Shown here in pieces: positions 33,437-42,069 of a stretch of 64,000 nt of DNA (within the stretch, counting starts at the first letter, position 1; the number at the start of each line of letters is the position of its first letter). The stretch lies in assembly GCA_020073665.1 (NCBI GenBank), contig JAIQEU010000004.1, forward strand, positions 186,001 through 250,000, written 5' to 3'. The notes below the pieces were generated by a model. That model saw only the letters and a program-made list of their open reading frames with translations. It was not told where the DNA came from and did not search any database. Origin of the DNA: Terriglobia bacterium. Its GTDB lineage: Bacteria > Acidobacteriota > Terriglobia > Terriglobales > Acidobacteriaceae. Both the position numbers and the translations under genes were made by a program.

Positions 33437-33466
33437 AATCGCCATCGGATGCGACCGATGGCGATT
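33437..33466. terminator. Terminator hairpin between convergent genes
   Basis: AATCGCCATCGG and CCGATGGCGATT form a twelve-base perfect stem around a six-base loop. Read leftward the hairpin is followed by TTGCTTTTT, a good U-run for the minus-strand gene at 33490-33960; read rightward the T-run is weak. Confidence 0.75.
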
Positions 33467-33489
33467 CTCTAAGCTAATGACCTGGTTCC

Positions 33490-33960
33490 TTAGTGGACGT
33501 TCGTGTCCACCCCGGCGTGTGCATGAACCTCGGCGGTCGGACGACGCACCACAACTGGTTTGGTACTGCTCGTCCGCACTGTGCGGTGGGAGGGATGGCC
33601 ATAGGGATGGCATCCCAGTTTCTTGGCCTGTCCCGGCGGTACATCGCAGCCACCCCAACCAGTCTTGCGGCCATGGTCCCATCCCGGAGGATGGTGCGCT
33701 ACTCTGCGAACATGATCGTCGCGATCGTGATCCCGATCCCTGTCACGGTCGCGGTCCCGGTCCCTGTCGTGAGCCCGGTCTCTGTCCCGGTCGTGATCCT
33801 GGTCATGGTCGCGATCGCGGTCGGCATCCCGGTGCTCGATCTTGGCGTCTTTGTCGCGCTTGTCTCTATCCTTGTCTTGCCCGTGTCCCTGTGCCAATGC
33901 CGGACTTGCCATCAGAGCGCATAGCAGGGTTACGACGGTCATCCATGTGGCTTTGGTCAT
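33490..33960 (-). CDS. Secreted low-complexity Asp/Arg/His-rich protein
   Basis: A 156-residue protein with a signal peptide ('TVVTLLCALMASPALAQG'). Residues 28-80 are almost only Asp, Arg, His and Lys in a DR/DH alternation ('DRDRDRDHDRD'). The C-terminal part is ordinary and looks conserved: 'HHPPGWDHGRKTGWGGCDVPPGQAKKLGCHPYGHP', with two Cys. The alternating charges would form a highly soluble zwitterionic segment, and the His/Asp content could bind metal. The hairpin at 33437-33466 terminates it. Function unknown. Confidence 0.72.
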   Translation of the reverse strand: MTKATWMTVVTLLCALMASPALAQGHGQDKDRDKRDKDAKIEHRDADRDRDHDQDHDRDRDRAHDRDRDRDRDRDRDHDRDDHVRRVAHHPPGWDHGRKTGWGGCDVPPGQAKKLGCHPYGHPSHRTVRTSSTKPVVVRRPTAEVHAHAGVDTNVH

Positions 33961-34152
33961 AGTTCCTCTCGGCTGCTAATGTGCATTTTGAAGGCCTTGC
34001 GGGAAACGGCAAGTAACGAAAGTCCAGTCAGCGACTTGCGACTGCGAGGCTGTTCGTGCGGGCGTTCCCAAATGGTTCAAAACACCGTGTCTGGAGGAAG
34101 GGGCACTCGGCCCTGACAGCTTTTGCGTCCCGGTATTAGACTATTGGCTGCC

Positions 34153-35373
34153 ATGGCCACCCATTCCGCAACCCGCGTCAATCCTCTCTCTTATCTCAGC
34201 GACCAGCTCCACGACCTAAAGACCAAGGGCACCTATTTCCGGCTGCGTGTGCTGGAAGATGAGCAAGCCCCGGAGTGCACCTTCGACGGCCGGAAAGTCA
34301 TCAACCTGGCGTCGAATAACTATCTCGGGCTGACCACGCATCCCAAACTGCGCGAGGCGGCGCTGGAAGCCACGCGCAAATACGGAGTGGGCTCAGGAGC
34401 GGTGCGCACCATCGCCGGGACTATGAAAATCCATATGGAACTGGAGGAAAAGATTGCGCGCTTCAAGAATGTGGAAGCCTGCGTCGTGTTCCAGTCGGGA
34501 TTCACTGCCAACGCGGGCACGGTCTCGGCGGTGCTGGGCAAGGAAGACTTCATTATCTCTGACCAGTTGAACCACGCTTCCATCATTGACGGCGCGCGTC
34601 TGTCGCGCGCCAAGATCCTGGTCTTCAACCACAAGGACATGGCGCATGCGGAGGAGCAACTCGCCAGCGTGAAAGACCAGCCGGGCAAGAAGCTGCTGAT
34701 CACCGATGGCGTTTTCTCCATGGACGGCGACGTAGGGCCGCTGCCAGCCCTGTGCGATCTGGCCGAAAAATATGGCGCCATCATGATGGTGGACGATGCC
34801 CACGCCTCGGGGGTGCTGGGCCGCAACGGGCGCGGCACCGTTGATCACTTCAAAGTACACGGGCGCGTGGACATCCAGGTAGGCACCCTGTCGAAGGCCA
34901 TCGGCGCACTGGGCGGATACGTGTGCGGCACTCGCGACTTCATCGATTTCCTATATCACCGCGCCCGGCCGTTCCTATTTTCCACGTCGCATCCGCCATC
35001 TGTGGCGGCGACCTGTATCGCGGCGTTCGATGTCCTGGAAAACGAGCCGGAGCGCATCGAGAAACTGTGGGAGAATACACGCTTTTGGAAAAAAGAACTG
35101 GGGCTGCTGGGATTCGATATCGGTGGCCGCACTACTCCCGCGAGCGAAACTCCGATCACACCCATCATTCTTGGCGATGGCAAGCTGACCATGGACTTCT
35201 CGCGCGAGTTGTTCAAAGAGGGCGTGCTGGGCACGGGGATTGCATTCCCCACGGTTCCGGAGGGCAAGGCGCGCATTAGGACCATCATGACCGCGACGCA
35301 TACCAAAGATGAGTTGCAGCGGGCGCTGGAAGTTTTGAGGCGAGTGGGAAAGAGGATGGGGATACTTTCCTGA
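34153..35373 (+). CDS. kbl: Glycine C-acetyltransferase (2-amino-3-ketobutyrate CoA ligase)
   Basis: A 406-residue PLP enzyme of the alpha-oxoamine synthase family; the ATG at 34153 is chosen over a TTG thirty bases upstream. Key text: 'NYLGLTTHPKLREAALEATRKYGVGSGAVRTIAGTMKIHMELEEKIA', 'DGVFSMDGDVGPLPAL', 'VDDAHASGVLG', and the PLP lysine Lys248 in 'VGTLSKAIGALGGY'. Kbl splits 2-amino-3-ketobutyrate into glycine and acetyl-CoA in threonine breakdown. BioF and related synthases share the fold; the overall pattern fits Kbl best. No threonine dehydrogenase gene is adjacent. Confidence 0.87.
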   Translation: MATHSATRVNPLSYLSDQLHDLKTKGTYFRLRVLEDEQAPECTFDGRKVINLASNNYLGLTTHPKLREAALEATRKYGVGSGAVRTIAGTMKIHMELEEKIARFKNVEACVVFQSGFTANAGTVSAVLGKEDFIISDQLNHASIIDGARLSRAKILVFNHKDMAHAEEQLASVKDQPGKKLLITDGVFSMDGDVGPLPALCDLAEKYGAIMMVDDAHASGVLGRNGRGTVDHFKVHGRVDIQVGTLSKAIGALGGYVCGTRDFIDFLYHRARPFLFSTSHPPSVAATCIAAFDVLENEPERIEKLWENTRFWKKELGLLGFDIGGRTTPASETPITPIILGDGKLTMDFSRELFKEGVLGTGIAFPTVPEGKARIRTIMTATHTKDELQRALEVLRRVGKRMGILS

Positions 35374-35418
35374 TTAGCTGGCTTTTCACATCCAGAGTAA
35401 CGGACCGAGAAGGAACCG

Positions 35419-35710
35419 ATGAGAAGGACGGTGGCCCGTGTAGCGGTCAGTTGTATTTGCGGTATATTAACTTGCTACTTGATAGGCGCAATCGACCTTC
35501 TTCCTTATAGTCCACTCCGAGATCGTATTTCCGACGGGCTGGTATACCCGGGAGCTCTGATCTCAGCTCCTTTCTACCCGAGGGCGTACATACGGGTCAC
35601 GGCAGCCAAACTGGGCTTACGTTGCATACTCCGGAAACGTTCTTTTCTATTCGTTGATTTGGTTTCTGATCTTTCGACTCTGGTCGCACCGAAGTCACTC
35701 GGATCGGTAA
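35419..35710 (+). pseudogene. Small membrane-protein gene with two single-base frameshifts
   Basis: The frame from the ATG at 35419 begins well ('CGILTCYLIGAIDLLPYSPLRDRISDGLVYPGALISAPFYP') but then turns to nonsense. Shifting by one base at the CCC run near 35577 restores 'PEGVHTGHGS', and a second shift at the CC near 35606 restores 'PNWAYVAYSGNVLFYSLIWFLIFRLW' to the stop at 35710. Each break is explained by one lost C. The repaired product is about 97 residues with two membrane helices. The 3' end overlaps the tail of pyrC on the other strand. Either a decayed gene or two homopolymer sequencing errors. Confidence 0.7.
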
Positions 35711-37002
35711 ACGATCTTCCCGCCCACCACCGTTGCCACGACTTTTCCCGTTAGCTGCCAGCCGTCGAACGGTGTGTTGCGCGATTTGGAGCGCGATTTT
35801 GCGGCTTCGAACGTCCAGCGCTTTTTCGGATCAAAGACAGTGACGTCGGCGTAGCTGCCGCGAACCAGGGTTCCGCGGCCCCTCAGATCTACTACGCGAG
35901 CCGGGCCGGCGGTAAAGAGTTCGACAATGCGGGCGAGCGGAATCTTCTGTTCACGATGCAGACGGGTGATCGCCAGCCCCACCGCGGTCTCCAGTCCAGT
36001 AATGCCGAACATGGCGCGTTCGAATTCCATGATCTTCTCGTGAATCGCGTGTGGCGCATGGTCGGTGGCGATGGCATCCACGGTGCCGTCGGCCAGGGCC
36101 ACGAGGATCGCCTCGCGGTCGGCGGCGGAGCGCAGCGGCGGGTTCATCTTGAAATTGGTGTCGTAATCACCGACGTCGGCGTCGGTCAGCGCGAAGTGAT
36201 GTGGCGTTACTTCGCACGTGACCCGCACCCGGTGGCGTTTGCCGCGACGCACGGCTTTCAGCGCATCGGCGGTCGAGAGATGGGCAACGTGAAGGCGCGC
36301 GCCGGCGAACTGCTGGGCGAGTTGCACGTCGCGCTCTACGATGGCTGACTCCGCCACCGTTTTCATGCCACGCAGGCCCAAGCGGAACGACGTCGGGCCC
36401 TCGTTCATGGGGCAATTTTCCGTGATGCGTGTGTTCTCCGCATGCTGGATGACCGGCAGATTGATCTGACTGGCCAAGCCCAGCACCTCGCGCATCGTGT
36501 CGTCGTCCAGGATGGGTTTGCCGTCATCGGTAACAGCCACAGCGCCGGCACGCTGCAAGCCGCGGTAGTCAGTAAGCGCAGTGCCCTTGCTGCCCTGTGT
36601 GGCAGCTGCGATGGGAAACACATTCACCGCCGCTTCGCGTTCGGGCTGCTGGATCCAAGTCACCCATTCCGGAGAATCCACGACGGGCGCAGTGTTGGGC
36701 ATGCAGCAGACGGACGTAAAGCCTCCGGCTGCGGCAGCGGCGGTGCCGGTGGCGATGGTCTCTTTGTAGGTCTGGCCCGGTTCCCGAAGATGCACGTGCA
36801 GATCGATGAAGCCGGGAGCAACGATGAGGCCGCGAGCGTCGAACTTCTGGTCGGCGCCCCCACGGATCTGGTTCGGCGGCGCGATTTCGGCAACGCGGCC
36901 GTCTTTCAACAAGACATCCATGGGCGCGTCGATCCCAGCCGCGGGGTCAATGAGGTGGCCGCCTTTGATTACGAGCGAACTCGAGTTAGATTTATTCGCC
37001 AT
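35695..37002 (-). CDS. pyrC: Dihydroorotase
   Basis: A 435-residue class I dihydroorotase from the ATG at 37002; a GTG at 37047 would extend it but has no proper ribosome site. The metal-binding motif is 'GFIDLHVHLREPGQTYKE' (His69, His71), with later 'HAENTRITE', 'ARLHVAHLSTADAL' and the conserved 'DAIATDHAPH'. It closes carbamoyl-aspartate to dihydroorotate in pyrimidine synthesis. Last gene of the pyrR-pyrB-pyrC unit; 178 bases carrying palindromic repeats separate it from pyrB. Confidence 0.94.
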   Translation of the reverse strand: MANKSNSSSLVIKGGHLIDPAAGIDAPMDVLLKDGRVAEIAPPNQIRGGADQKFDARGLIVAPGFIDLHVHLREPGQTYKETIATGTAAAAAGGFTSVCCMPNTAPVVDSPEWVTWIQQPEREAAVNVFPIAAATQGSKGTALTDYRGLQRAGAVAVTDDGKPILDDDTMREVLGLASQINLPVIQHAENTRITENCPMNEGPTSFRLGLRGMKTVAESAIVERDVQLAQQFAGARLHVAHLSTADALKAVRRGKRHRVRVTCEVTPHHFALTDADVGDYDTNFKMNPPLRSAADREAILVALADGTVDAIATDHAPHAIHEKIMEFERAMFGITGLETAVGLAITRLHREQKIPLARIVELFTAGPARVVDLRGRGTLVRGSYADVTVFDPKKRWTFEAAKSRSKSRNTPFDGWQLTGKVVATVVGGKIVYRSE

Positions 37003-37079
37003 TGCCTGGTGTCGCTGCCATCCCTGGGAATGTGCCGTATCTTTCACCCCTAAAGGGCTGTGCCCATTCTCGCTGCTGC

Positions 37080-37124
37080 CCCACGGCTCGCGCCGTGGGC
37101 TTCATTCTTGCGCCGCTTCGCGGC
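37080..37124. repeat. REP-like pair of hairpins between pyrB and pyrC
   Basis: CCCACGGC-TCGC-GCCGTGGG (37080-37099) followed by GCCGC-TTC-GCGGC (37112-37124). Paired hairpins of this kind are typical of repeated intergenic palindromes in acidobacterial genomes. In the pyr transcript they could stabilise or end the upstream message. Confidence 0.55.
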
Positions 37125-37180
37125 TGATCTGCCACTCGCCGCCTACCACTGCCACCTGCAACTCAATGCCAGGTAAACGC

Positions 37181-38095
37181 CTATCTCGCCTTTCCCAGCG
37201 CCTCGGCCAAAATCGCCATTCGCACCGGAACTCCGTTGGCCACTTCCTCCACGATCGCGGACTGGGGACAGTCGGCTACTTCCCACGTGAGCTCGAGCCC
37301 GCGAATAATGGGCCCGGGATGCATCACAAGGGCATCGCGCTTGGCGAGCTTCAGGCGCGCCATGGTCATCTGGTAGCGGGCGATGTAATCCTGCAGTTTG
37401 ATCTTCATGCCCGCCAGACGTTCTTTCTGCACCCGCAACACCATGATTACGTCGGCACCGTGCAGAGCCTCTTCTGCTGTACGCGAAATATGGAGGCCCG
37501 GCTGCAGGGTCGCTGCCGTTTCCGGCACGAACTCCGGTGGCCCGCACAGGGTGATGTGCGCGCCGAACTTGCTTAGCAGATGAATGCCGGACCGAGCGAC
37601 GCGGCTGTGGTAAATGTCGCCCACGATCGCGACTCGTAGTCCCTTCAATGTTTTCTTGTGGCGAAGAATGGTATAGGCGTCGAGCAGCGCCTGGGATGGA
37701 TGCTCATGCATCCCGTCTCCGGCATTGACCACGGGTATGTCGAGGTGCTGGGCCATCAGCAGGGGCGCGCCCGCGTGGGGATGACGGATGACGATTACAT
37801 CCGCGCCTACTGCCCTCAACGTGTATGCCGTATCCAGCAGCGACTCGCCTTTTTCGATGCTCGAGCCACTGGAGAGCACCAGGGTGGTCATGGCGCCCAT
37901 GGACTTAGCGGCAACTTCGAAAGAACTGCGGGTGCGGGTGGAGGGTTCGTAGAAGAGAAGCAGAACACGCTTGCCACGCAGCAGGGGGCGAGGCTTGCGC
38001 GGATTCATCCGTCGGGCCAATTTGAGTAGGCCCAGGATTTCCGCCGCCTGCAGGTGCTCGATTCCGAGCAGTGAACCGCGCGTGACTTTGTTCAT
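37181..38095 (-). CDS. pyrB: Aspartate carbamoyltransferase catalytic subunit
   Basis: A 304-residue ATCase. The carbamoyl-phosphate loop is 'FYEPSTRTRSSFEVAAKSMG' (STRTR at 52-56), followed by 'SSIEKGESLLDTAYTL', 'HEHPSQALLDAYTI' and 'ALVMHPGPIIRGLE'. It condenses carbamoyl phosphate with aspartate, the first committed pyrimidine step. It lies 51 bases after pyrR and upstream of pyrC; no pyrI regulatory subunit is present. Confidence 0.96.
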   Translation of the reverse strand: MNKVTRGSLLGIEHLQAAEILGLLKLARRMNPRKPRPLLRGKRVLLLFYEPSTRTRSSFEVAAKSMGAMTTLVLSSGSSIEKGESLLDTAYTLRAVGADVIVIRHPHAGAPLLMAQHLDIPVVNAGDGMHEHPSQALLDAYTILRHKKTLKGLRVAIVGDIYHSRVARSGIHLLSKFGAHITLCGPPEFVPETAATLQPGLHISRTAEEALHGADVIMVLRVQKERLAGMKIKLQDYIARYQMTMARLKLAKRDALVMHPGPIIRGLELTWEVADCPQSAIVEEVANGVPVRMAILAEALGKAR

Positions 38096-38146
38096 CGCTT
38101 CTGGGCTCCCATGCGGATGCGACGTCCGCGCGTACCACGATCCTCC

Positions 38147-38722
38147 TCAGCTTGTCTTTTCTACCAGCAGCACCTTGTCGACGTCATCGATCTCGCGCAG
38201 CTTGACTTCAATAATTTCCTGGCTGGTGGTTTGCACCTTGCGTCCTACGAAGCTGGCTTCGAGCGGTAACTCCCGGTGCCCGCGATCGATCAGGGCGCAG
38301 AGTTGCACTTGTTTCGGGCGTCCCTGGCGAAACAGGGCATCCATGGCAGCGCGCACCGTTCGCCCGGTGTAGAGGACGTCATCGACCAGGATGATGTTCT
38401 TTCCGGTGACGGGGAATCCGATGTCCGTCTTCTGTACCACCGGCTTCGCGCCCAAGGTAGACAAGTCGTCGCGGTAGAGCGTGATGTCCAGCGTTCCCAC
38501 CGGCACCGCCTTCTTTTCGATGCGTTGGATCGTGGCCCCGAGCCTTTCCGCCAGGGGAACACCGCGGCGGCGGATTCCGACCAGTCCCAGATCGACGGCG
38601 CCATTGTTTTTCTCGATGATTTCATGGGCCAGGCGAACCAGGGTACGCTCGATTTCAGACGCCGACATCAATTGCGCTTTTTCGCGCAAGTTCGGAGGTC
38701 GAGCGGGTGATCGGGGAGCCAT
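38147..38722 (-). CDS. pyrR: Bifunctional pyr operon regulator / uracil phosphoribosyltransferase PyrR
   Basis: A 191-residue PRTase-fold protein from the ATG at 38722, with an in-frame ATG at 38668 as a shorter alternative. Diagnostic text: 'REKAQLMSASEIERTLVRLAHEIIEKN', 'VGIRRRGVPLAERLGATI', 'YRDDL', and the PRPP loop 'NIILVDDVLYTGRTVRAAMDALF'. In many bacteria PyrR senses UMP and binds the pyr mRNA to cause termination. Its place as first gene of pyrRBC supports that role, and hairpins lie in its leader. Confidence 0.93.
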   Translation of the reverse strand: MAPRSPARPPNLREKAQLMSASEIERTLVRLAHEIIEKNNGAVDLGLVGIRRRGVPLAERLGATIQRIEKKAVPVGTLDITLYRDDLSTLGAKPVVQKTDIGFPVTGKNIILVDDVLYTGRTVRAAMDALFRQGRPKQVQLCALIDRGHRELPLEASFVGRKVQTTSQEIIEVKLREIDDVDKVLLVEKTS

Positions 38723-38726
38723 GAAC

Positions 38727-38770
38727 GGTGCATCATACGCGGGCGATGCACCGCCCCGCAAGGAGCGGGG
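38727..38770 (-). promoter_or_regulatory. Two stem-loops in the pyrR leader
   Basis: GGTGCATC-N10-GATGCACC (38727-38752, eight-base perfect stem) and CCCCGC-AAGGA-GCGGGG (38754-38770) lie back to back, ending four bases before the pyrR ATG on the minus strand. They could affect pyrR translation or be part of an attenuator. I do not see the classical PyrR anti-antiterminator loop. Confidence 0.4.
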
Positions 38771-38782
38771 GCACAAGCCTGG

Positions 38783-39427
38783 CTAGGGGCGTTGTTTCCG
38801 GCGCAGCAGTGCCGCGCCCAGGGCACCGCCCAGACCGGAAAAGATCAGGAATCCGACTGCCACCCCCAACAGCGCTACGGCCAAGCCGGCAGGGGTCTGA
38901 AAGAAATCCAGAACTTGTGCCTTGGTCTGCTCGTCGGGAGCATTAGCGAGCGAGCGTTGGATAAGGTCCACCATGTCCTGTCGAATCTTCGCACCCGAGT
39001 GAAAGACCGAAGCTCCTACGGCCAGCGCAACCAGCAGAGCGCCGAATCCCATGGCTCCGCAAATCGCGCCCAGGCGCGCGCCCAGGCCAGCGGTAAGCCG
39101 GGCGGCATAGGTACGGCGGCGATAAAGCACAACACAGAGGAATCCAGCCGCGAGCATGCTGGGGCCAGGCGGCACGCCGAGAATTAGAGTGAGCGGAAAC
39201 GCTGCGATCAGCACCGCCAATGCAGCCGACGGCCAGGCATGCGACCACTGGATCACCCGCGAAGTGAGGGCGTACCCCCCGGCCGGAGGCTGGGACAACC
39301 CAGTAGCGAGCGGCGATTCCGGGGTCGAACTGGCGCCCACAACCCGAATCTGCGGGGAACGACACTGGGCGCAGAATGCAACCCCTTCCTCGACCATCGC
39401 GCCGCACTGGTGACAGGGGTGTTCCAC
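38783..39427 (-). CDS. Zinc-ribbon membrane protein
   Basis: A 214-residue protein from the GTG at 39427, which has GGGAG close upstream; the longer frame to 39463 begins with TTG. An N-terminal zinc ribbon (CHQCG...CAQCR) is followed by a linker and four membrane helices arranged as two pairs, separated by a helical soluble loop ('GAKIRQDMVDLIQRSLANAPDEQTKAQVLDFFQTP'). The end is basic ('LRRKQRP'). It precedes pyrR by 60 bases in the same direction. Function unknown. Confidence 0.72.
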   Translation of the reverse strand: MEHPCHQCGAMVEEGVAFCAQCRSPQIRVVGASSTPESPLATGLSQPPAGGYALTSRVIQWSHAWPSAALAVLIAAFPLTLILGVPPGPSMLAAGFLCVVLYRRRTYAARLTAGLGARLGAICGAMGFGALLVALAVGASVFHSGAKIRQDMVDLIQRSLANAPDEQTKAQVLDFFQTPAGLAVALLGVAVGFLIFSGLGGALGAALLRRKQRP

Positions 39428-39513
39428 GACTCCCAAGTTACCCCAGCCCGGATACGCAGGCAAGGAACACAGGGCGGATCAGGATCTCACACTGAATGCG
39501 TCTCCCGAAACGC

Positions 39514-40134
39514 TCAGATGGTGTCCTTGCCATGCGTGCGTACATACGCCAAACCGAAATCTGAGCCTTTCCCAACGGGCTTGATGGAGACCAGGTGCTG
39601 GTTGCCCTGGGTACCCACTTTCAGTTCGACGGTTTTACCGTTGTTGTCGCCCTCACACTTGAGTTCGTCCGAGTCGTGGCGGTCAGAATCGGAGTCGTCG
39701 TGGCCGACGTGCATGTTAACTTCGGCACCGGCATCTTTGCTGGTATGGCATTCCAGCACGTTGCCGTATTTCTTCAACTGATCCTTGTAGTAGGAGATGA
39801 TTTTCTCCGGCGGGTCGTCCGATTCGTACTCAATCGCCACCACCTTCAAGCCAAACAAGCCACTGGAAATGTTGACGTTTGCACTCTTCTCCTGGCCATC
39901 CTCATCTTTCTCTTTCACCCGCGCACCGGGATAGACGGGAAGGCCGATGTCGCGCACGTCTGCTCCCTTGCTGACGTGAAGCGACCCCACTGGCGTTACT
40001 ATGTCGACCTTCTTGTCCTTCCCCTCGCTGTCTTTCTTTACGTTCAAACTGCAAGCGGGCAAGACCAGCAGCGCAGCGAAGGCGATTACGAACGTCAGCC
40101 GCGAACTAGCGGCCAGCAGATTGGGAACGCGCAT
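39514..40134 (-). CDS. Lipoprotein of unknown function
   Basis: Starts at the ATG at 40134 with GGAGG eight bases upstream, inside the last 29 bases of the GH3 gene. The 206-residue product has a lipoprotein signal ending in the lipobox LPAC. The mature part includes 'VDIVTPVGSLHVSKGADVRDIGLPVYPGARVKEKDEDG...ESDDPPEKIISYYKDQLKKYGNVLECH', then an Asp/His/Ser stretch ('HVGHDDSDSDRHDSDE'). The 'PVYPGA...YYKDQLKKYG' module recurs in acidobacterial lipoproteins as far as I recall. Membrane-anchored, function unknown. Confidence 0.78.
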   Translation of the reverse strand: MRVPNLLAASSRLTFVIAFAALLVLPACSLNVKKDSEGKDKKVDIVTPVGSLHVSKGADVRDIGLPVYPGARVKEKDEDGQEKSANVNISSGLFGLKVVAIEYESDDPPEKIISYYKDQLKKYGNVLECHTSKDAGAEVNMHVGHDDSDSDRHDSDELKCEGDNNGKTVELKVGTQGNQHLVSIKPVGKGSDFGLAYVRTHGKDTI

Positions 40135-42025
40135 CTTGGGAACCTCCGTGAACGGCCTGCGGCGGCCGCTCGATGCCAGCACCACGGTGGGCGATGCTGG
40201 GGATAGTGACGGGCAAGTGCCCGCGAATGGCAATCTCCCCAAACAGCGCCTTGGCGGCGCTGATCTCAGAGACCGTTGAATTGGAAAAAACACAGATGTA
40301 GTTCTGCACGGCTGGGAAATCCTGTGCCAGGTAAGGGTTTCCCATGGCGAGCACGACCGTTTTTTCGCCGGCGTGGTCGACGATTCCCTGGAGCAGCGCG
40401 CCGTCGGCGTCCGACAATGACACGGAATTCTTCAATCCTTGCTCCGTCTGAATGACCTTCCCCGCCGTGGGAACCTCGTAGACAGCAGCAACCACTGCTT
40501 GCGCTTCATTCACCGCTTTGAGCACACCGTCCGATAAGGCAGCTACCAGGTGCGTATCGACGTACATTACATTTGCGTCGGGCACGCGCTGGCGAACTTC
40601 GCGTTCGAGAGCGCGGCCAGAGTCGGTGCGCACATCCTCAGAGAAAATCACCACCACCAGGCGGTTCTGCACACCCTCCATCTTCTGATACGGAAGGCCG
40701 GCCTTAACAGTTCCCGATTGTTTCAGCGGCAGGAGTTTGCCATTGTCGCGCACCAGGGTGACGGCATCGTCAGAGATCTGCTGGCCGCGAGCCACATTTT
40801 CAGGCCGGCCGACGACCGTAGAGAGGCCATCGACGTTCACCATCCGGTTCTTGTGAAGGCCCACAGATGCTTTTGCCTTCAATATCTTAAGAACGGATGC
40901 GTCGAGTTGTGCCGAACTGATTTCGCCACTGCGAACCGCGTCGAGCAGGGCTCGGTAGGAGGCGTCCAGGTCGGCAGGAATAATCAGCAAGTCGTTGCCG
41001 GCTTTGAAGGCATCGACGGCGGCGCGACCAATATTGGCGGCATACAACCGGGTCAGTCCGGCCATGTCGAGGGCATCGGTGACCACGATGCCTTTGAACC
41101 CAAGCTGCTGCTTGAGCAGTTGGGTGACGACCGCCGGCGAAGTAGAGGCAACGCGATTGGGATCAGGCTCGAGGGCAGGCACGGTAACGTGGGCCACCAT
41201 GACGGAATCCACGCCGGCGGCGATGGCTCTGCGAAACGGCGGCAGTTCCACCGACTGCAGCCGCGCTTGGTCGCCGGTCACCTGCGCCACACTCAGGTGC
41301 GAGTCGGCGGCGGTGTCGCCGTGTCCAGGAAAGTGCTTCACCGTGGTCAGCATGCCGTTGGCCTGCGCGCCCCGGATGTAGGCAACCACCAGATCGCCGA
41401 CTTGTTGTGGGTCCTCGCCAAAAGAACGCGTGTTGATGATCGGGTTCGCGGGATTCGAGTTGACGTCAGCGTCGGGGAAGAAATTCCAGTGCACCCCGAT
41501 GGCGCGTGATTCCTGGGCGGTAATGCGGCCAAAGTCCTCGGCATAGTCCGGTTTGCCGGCAGCACCAAAGGCCATAGCGTGCGGAAAAACGGTAGCGCCG
41601 TAAAGACGGTTGGAGAGCCCGCGCTCGAAATCCGCGGCAATCAGCAGAGGCAGCTTGGAATCCCGCTGCAGGCGGTTGAGCAACACGGCCGCTTCGTAAG
41701 GCTGGTTTCTATAGAGAAACGGCGGCTCCCAGCGCACCGTCAGGCAAAACGAGCCGACGTGGTACCTGCGCATGGTGTCGCGAAGCTGGAGGTAATCAGG
41801 ACTGTCGACGTTCAGAAATGCCGCGCGGGCCCAGATCATGAAAAGCTGTCCGACTTTTTCTTCGGGCGATAGCTTGCGCAGCGTCTTTTCAGCCCATTTT
41901 TCTCCGTCGTGATCGAGGTGCACCGGGCCCGGGGGTAAATATTTGTTTCTTTCTTTATTCTTGGCGAAAGCGGAGCCGGCGAACAACACAACCACCACGA
42001 AGAAGACGGCGAGTCTCAGTCGCAT
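40106..42025 (-). CDS. Secreted glycoside hydrolase family 3, beta-N-acetylhexosaminidase-like (NagZ type)
   Basis: A 639-residue exported enzyme with a signal peptide (1-21). The GH3 barrel carries the NagZ-type loop 'KHFPGHGDTAADSH' (Lys230 onward, with its Asp-His dyad) and the nucleophile Asp317 in 'VVTDALDM'. A second domain follows (residues about 390-620). NagZ enzymes remove N-acetylglucosamine from peptidoglycan fragments or chitin; a secreted form points to wall turnover or polymer use. It lies 44 bases after miaA and overlaps the lipoprotein gene. Confidence 0.9.
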   Translation of the reverse strand: MRLRLAVFFVVVVLFAGSAFAKNKERNKYLPPGPVHLDHDGEKWAEKTLRKLSPEEKVGQLFMIWARAAFLNVDSPDYLQLRDTMRRYHVGSFCLTVRWEPPFLYRNQPYEAAVLLNRLQRDSKLPLLIAADFERGLSNRLYGATVFPHAMAFGAAGKPDYAEDFGRITAQESRAIGVHWNFFPDADVNSNPANPIINTRSFGEDPQQVGDLVVAYIRGAQANGMLTTVKHFPGHGDTAADSHLSVAQVTGDQARLQSVELPPFRRAIAAGVDSVMVAHVTVPALEPDPNRVASTSPAVVTQLLKQQLGFKGIVVTDALDMAGLTRLYAANIGRAAVDAFKAGNDLLIIPADLDASYRALLDAVRSGEISSAQLDASVLKILKAKASVGLHKNRMVNVDGLSTVVGRPENVARGQQISDDAVTLVRDNGKLLPLKQSGTVKAGLPYQKMEGVQNRLVVVIFSEDVRTDSGRALEREVRQRVPDANVMYVDTHLVAALSDGVLKAVNEAQAVVAAVYEVPTAGKVIQTEQGLKNSVSLSDADGALLQGIVDHAGEKTVVLAMGNPYLAQDFPAVQNYICVFSNSTVSEISAAKALFGEIAIRGHLPVTIPSIAHRGAGIERPPQAVHGGSQDARSQSAGR

Positions 42026-42069
42026 GAGCAGACGATAGCACGAAGCAAGCCCAAGAGAGACCCTCGGCG

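Noticed and set aside
33690-33850. CRISPR-like or satellite DNA repeats
   Set aside because: The repetition comes from Asp-Arg/His codons in a signal-peptide-bearing gene; there are no regular spacers.
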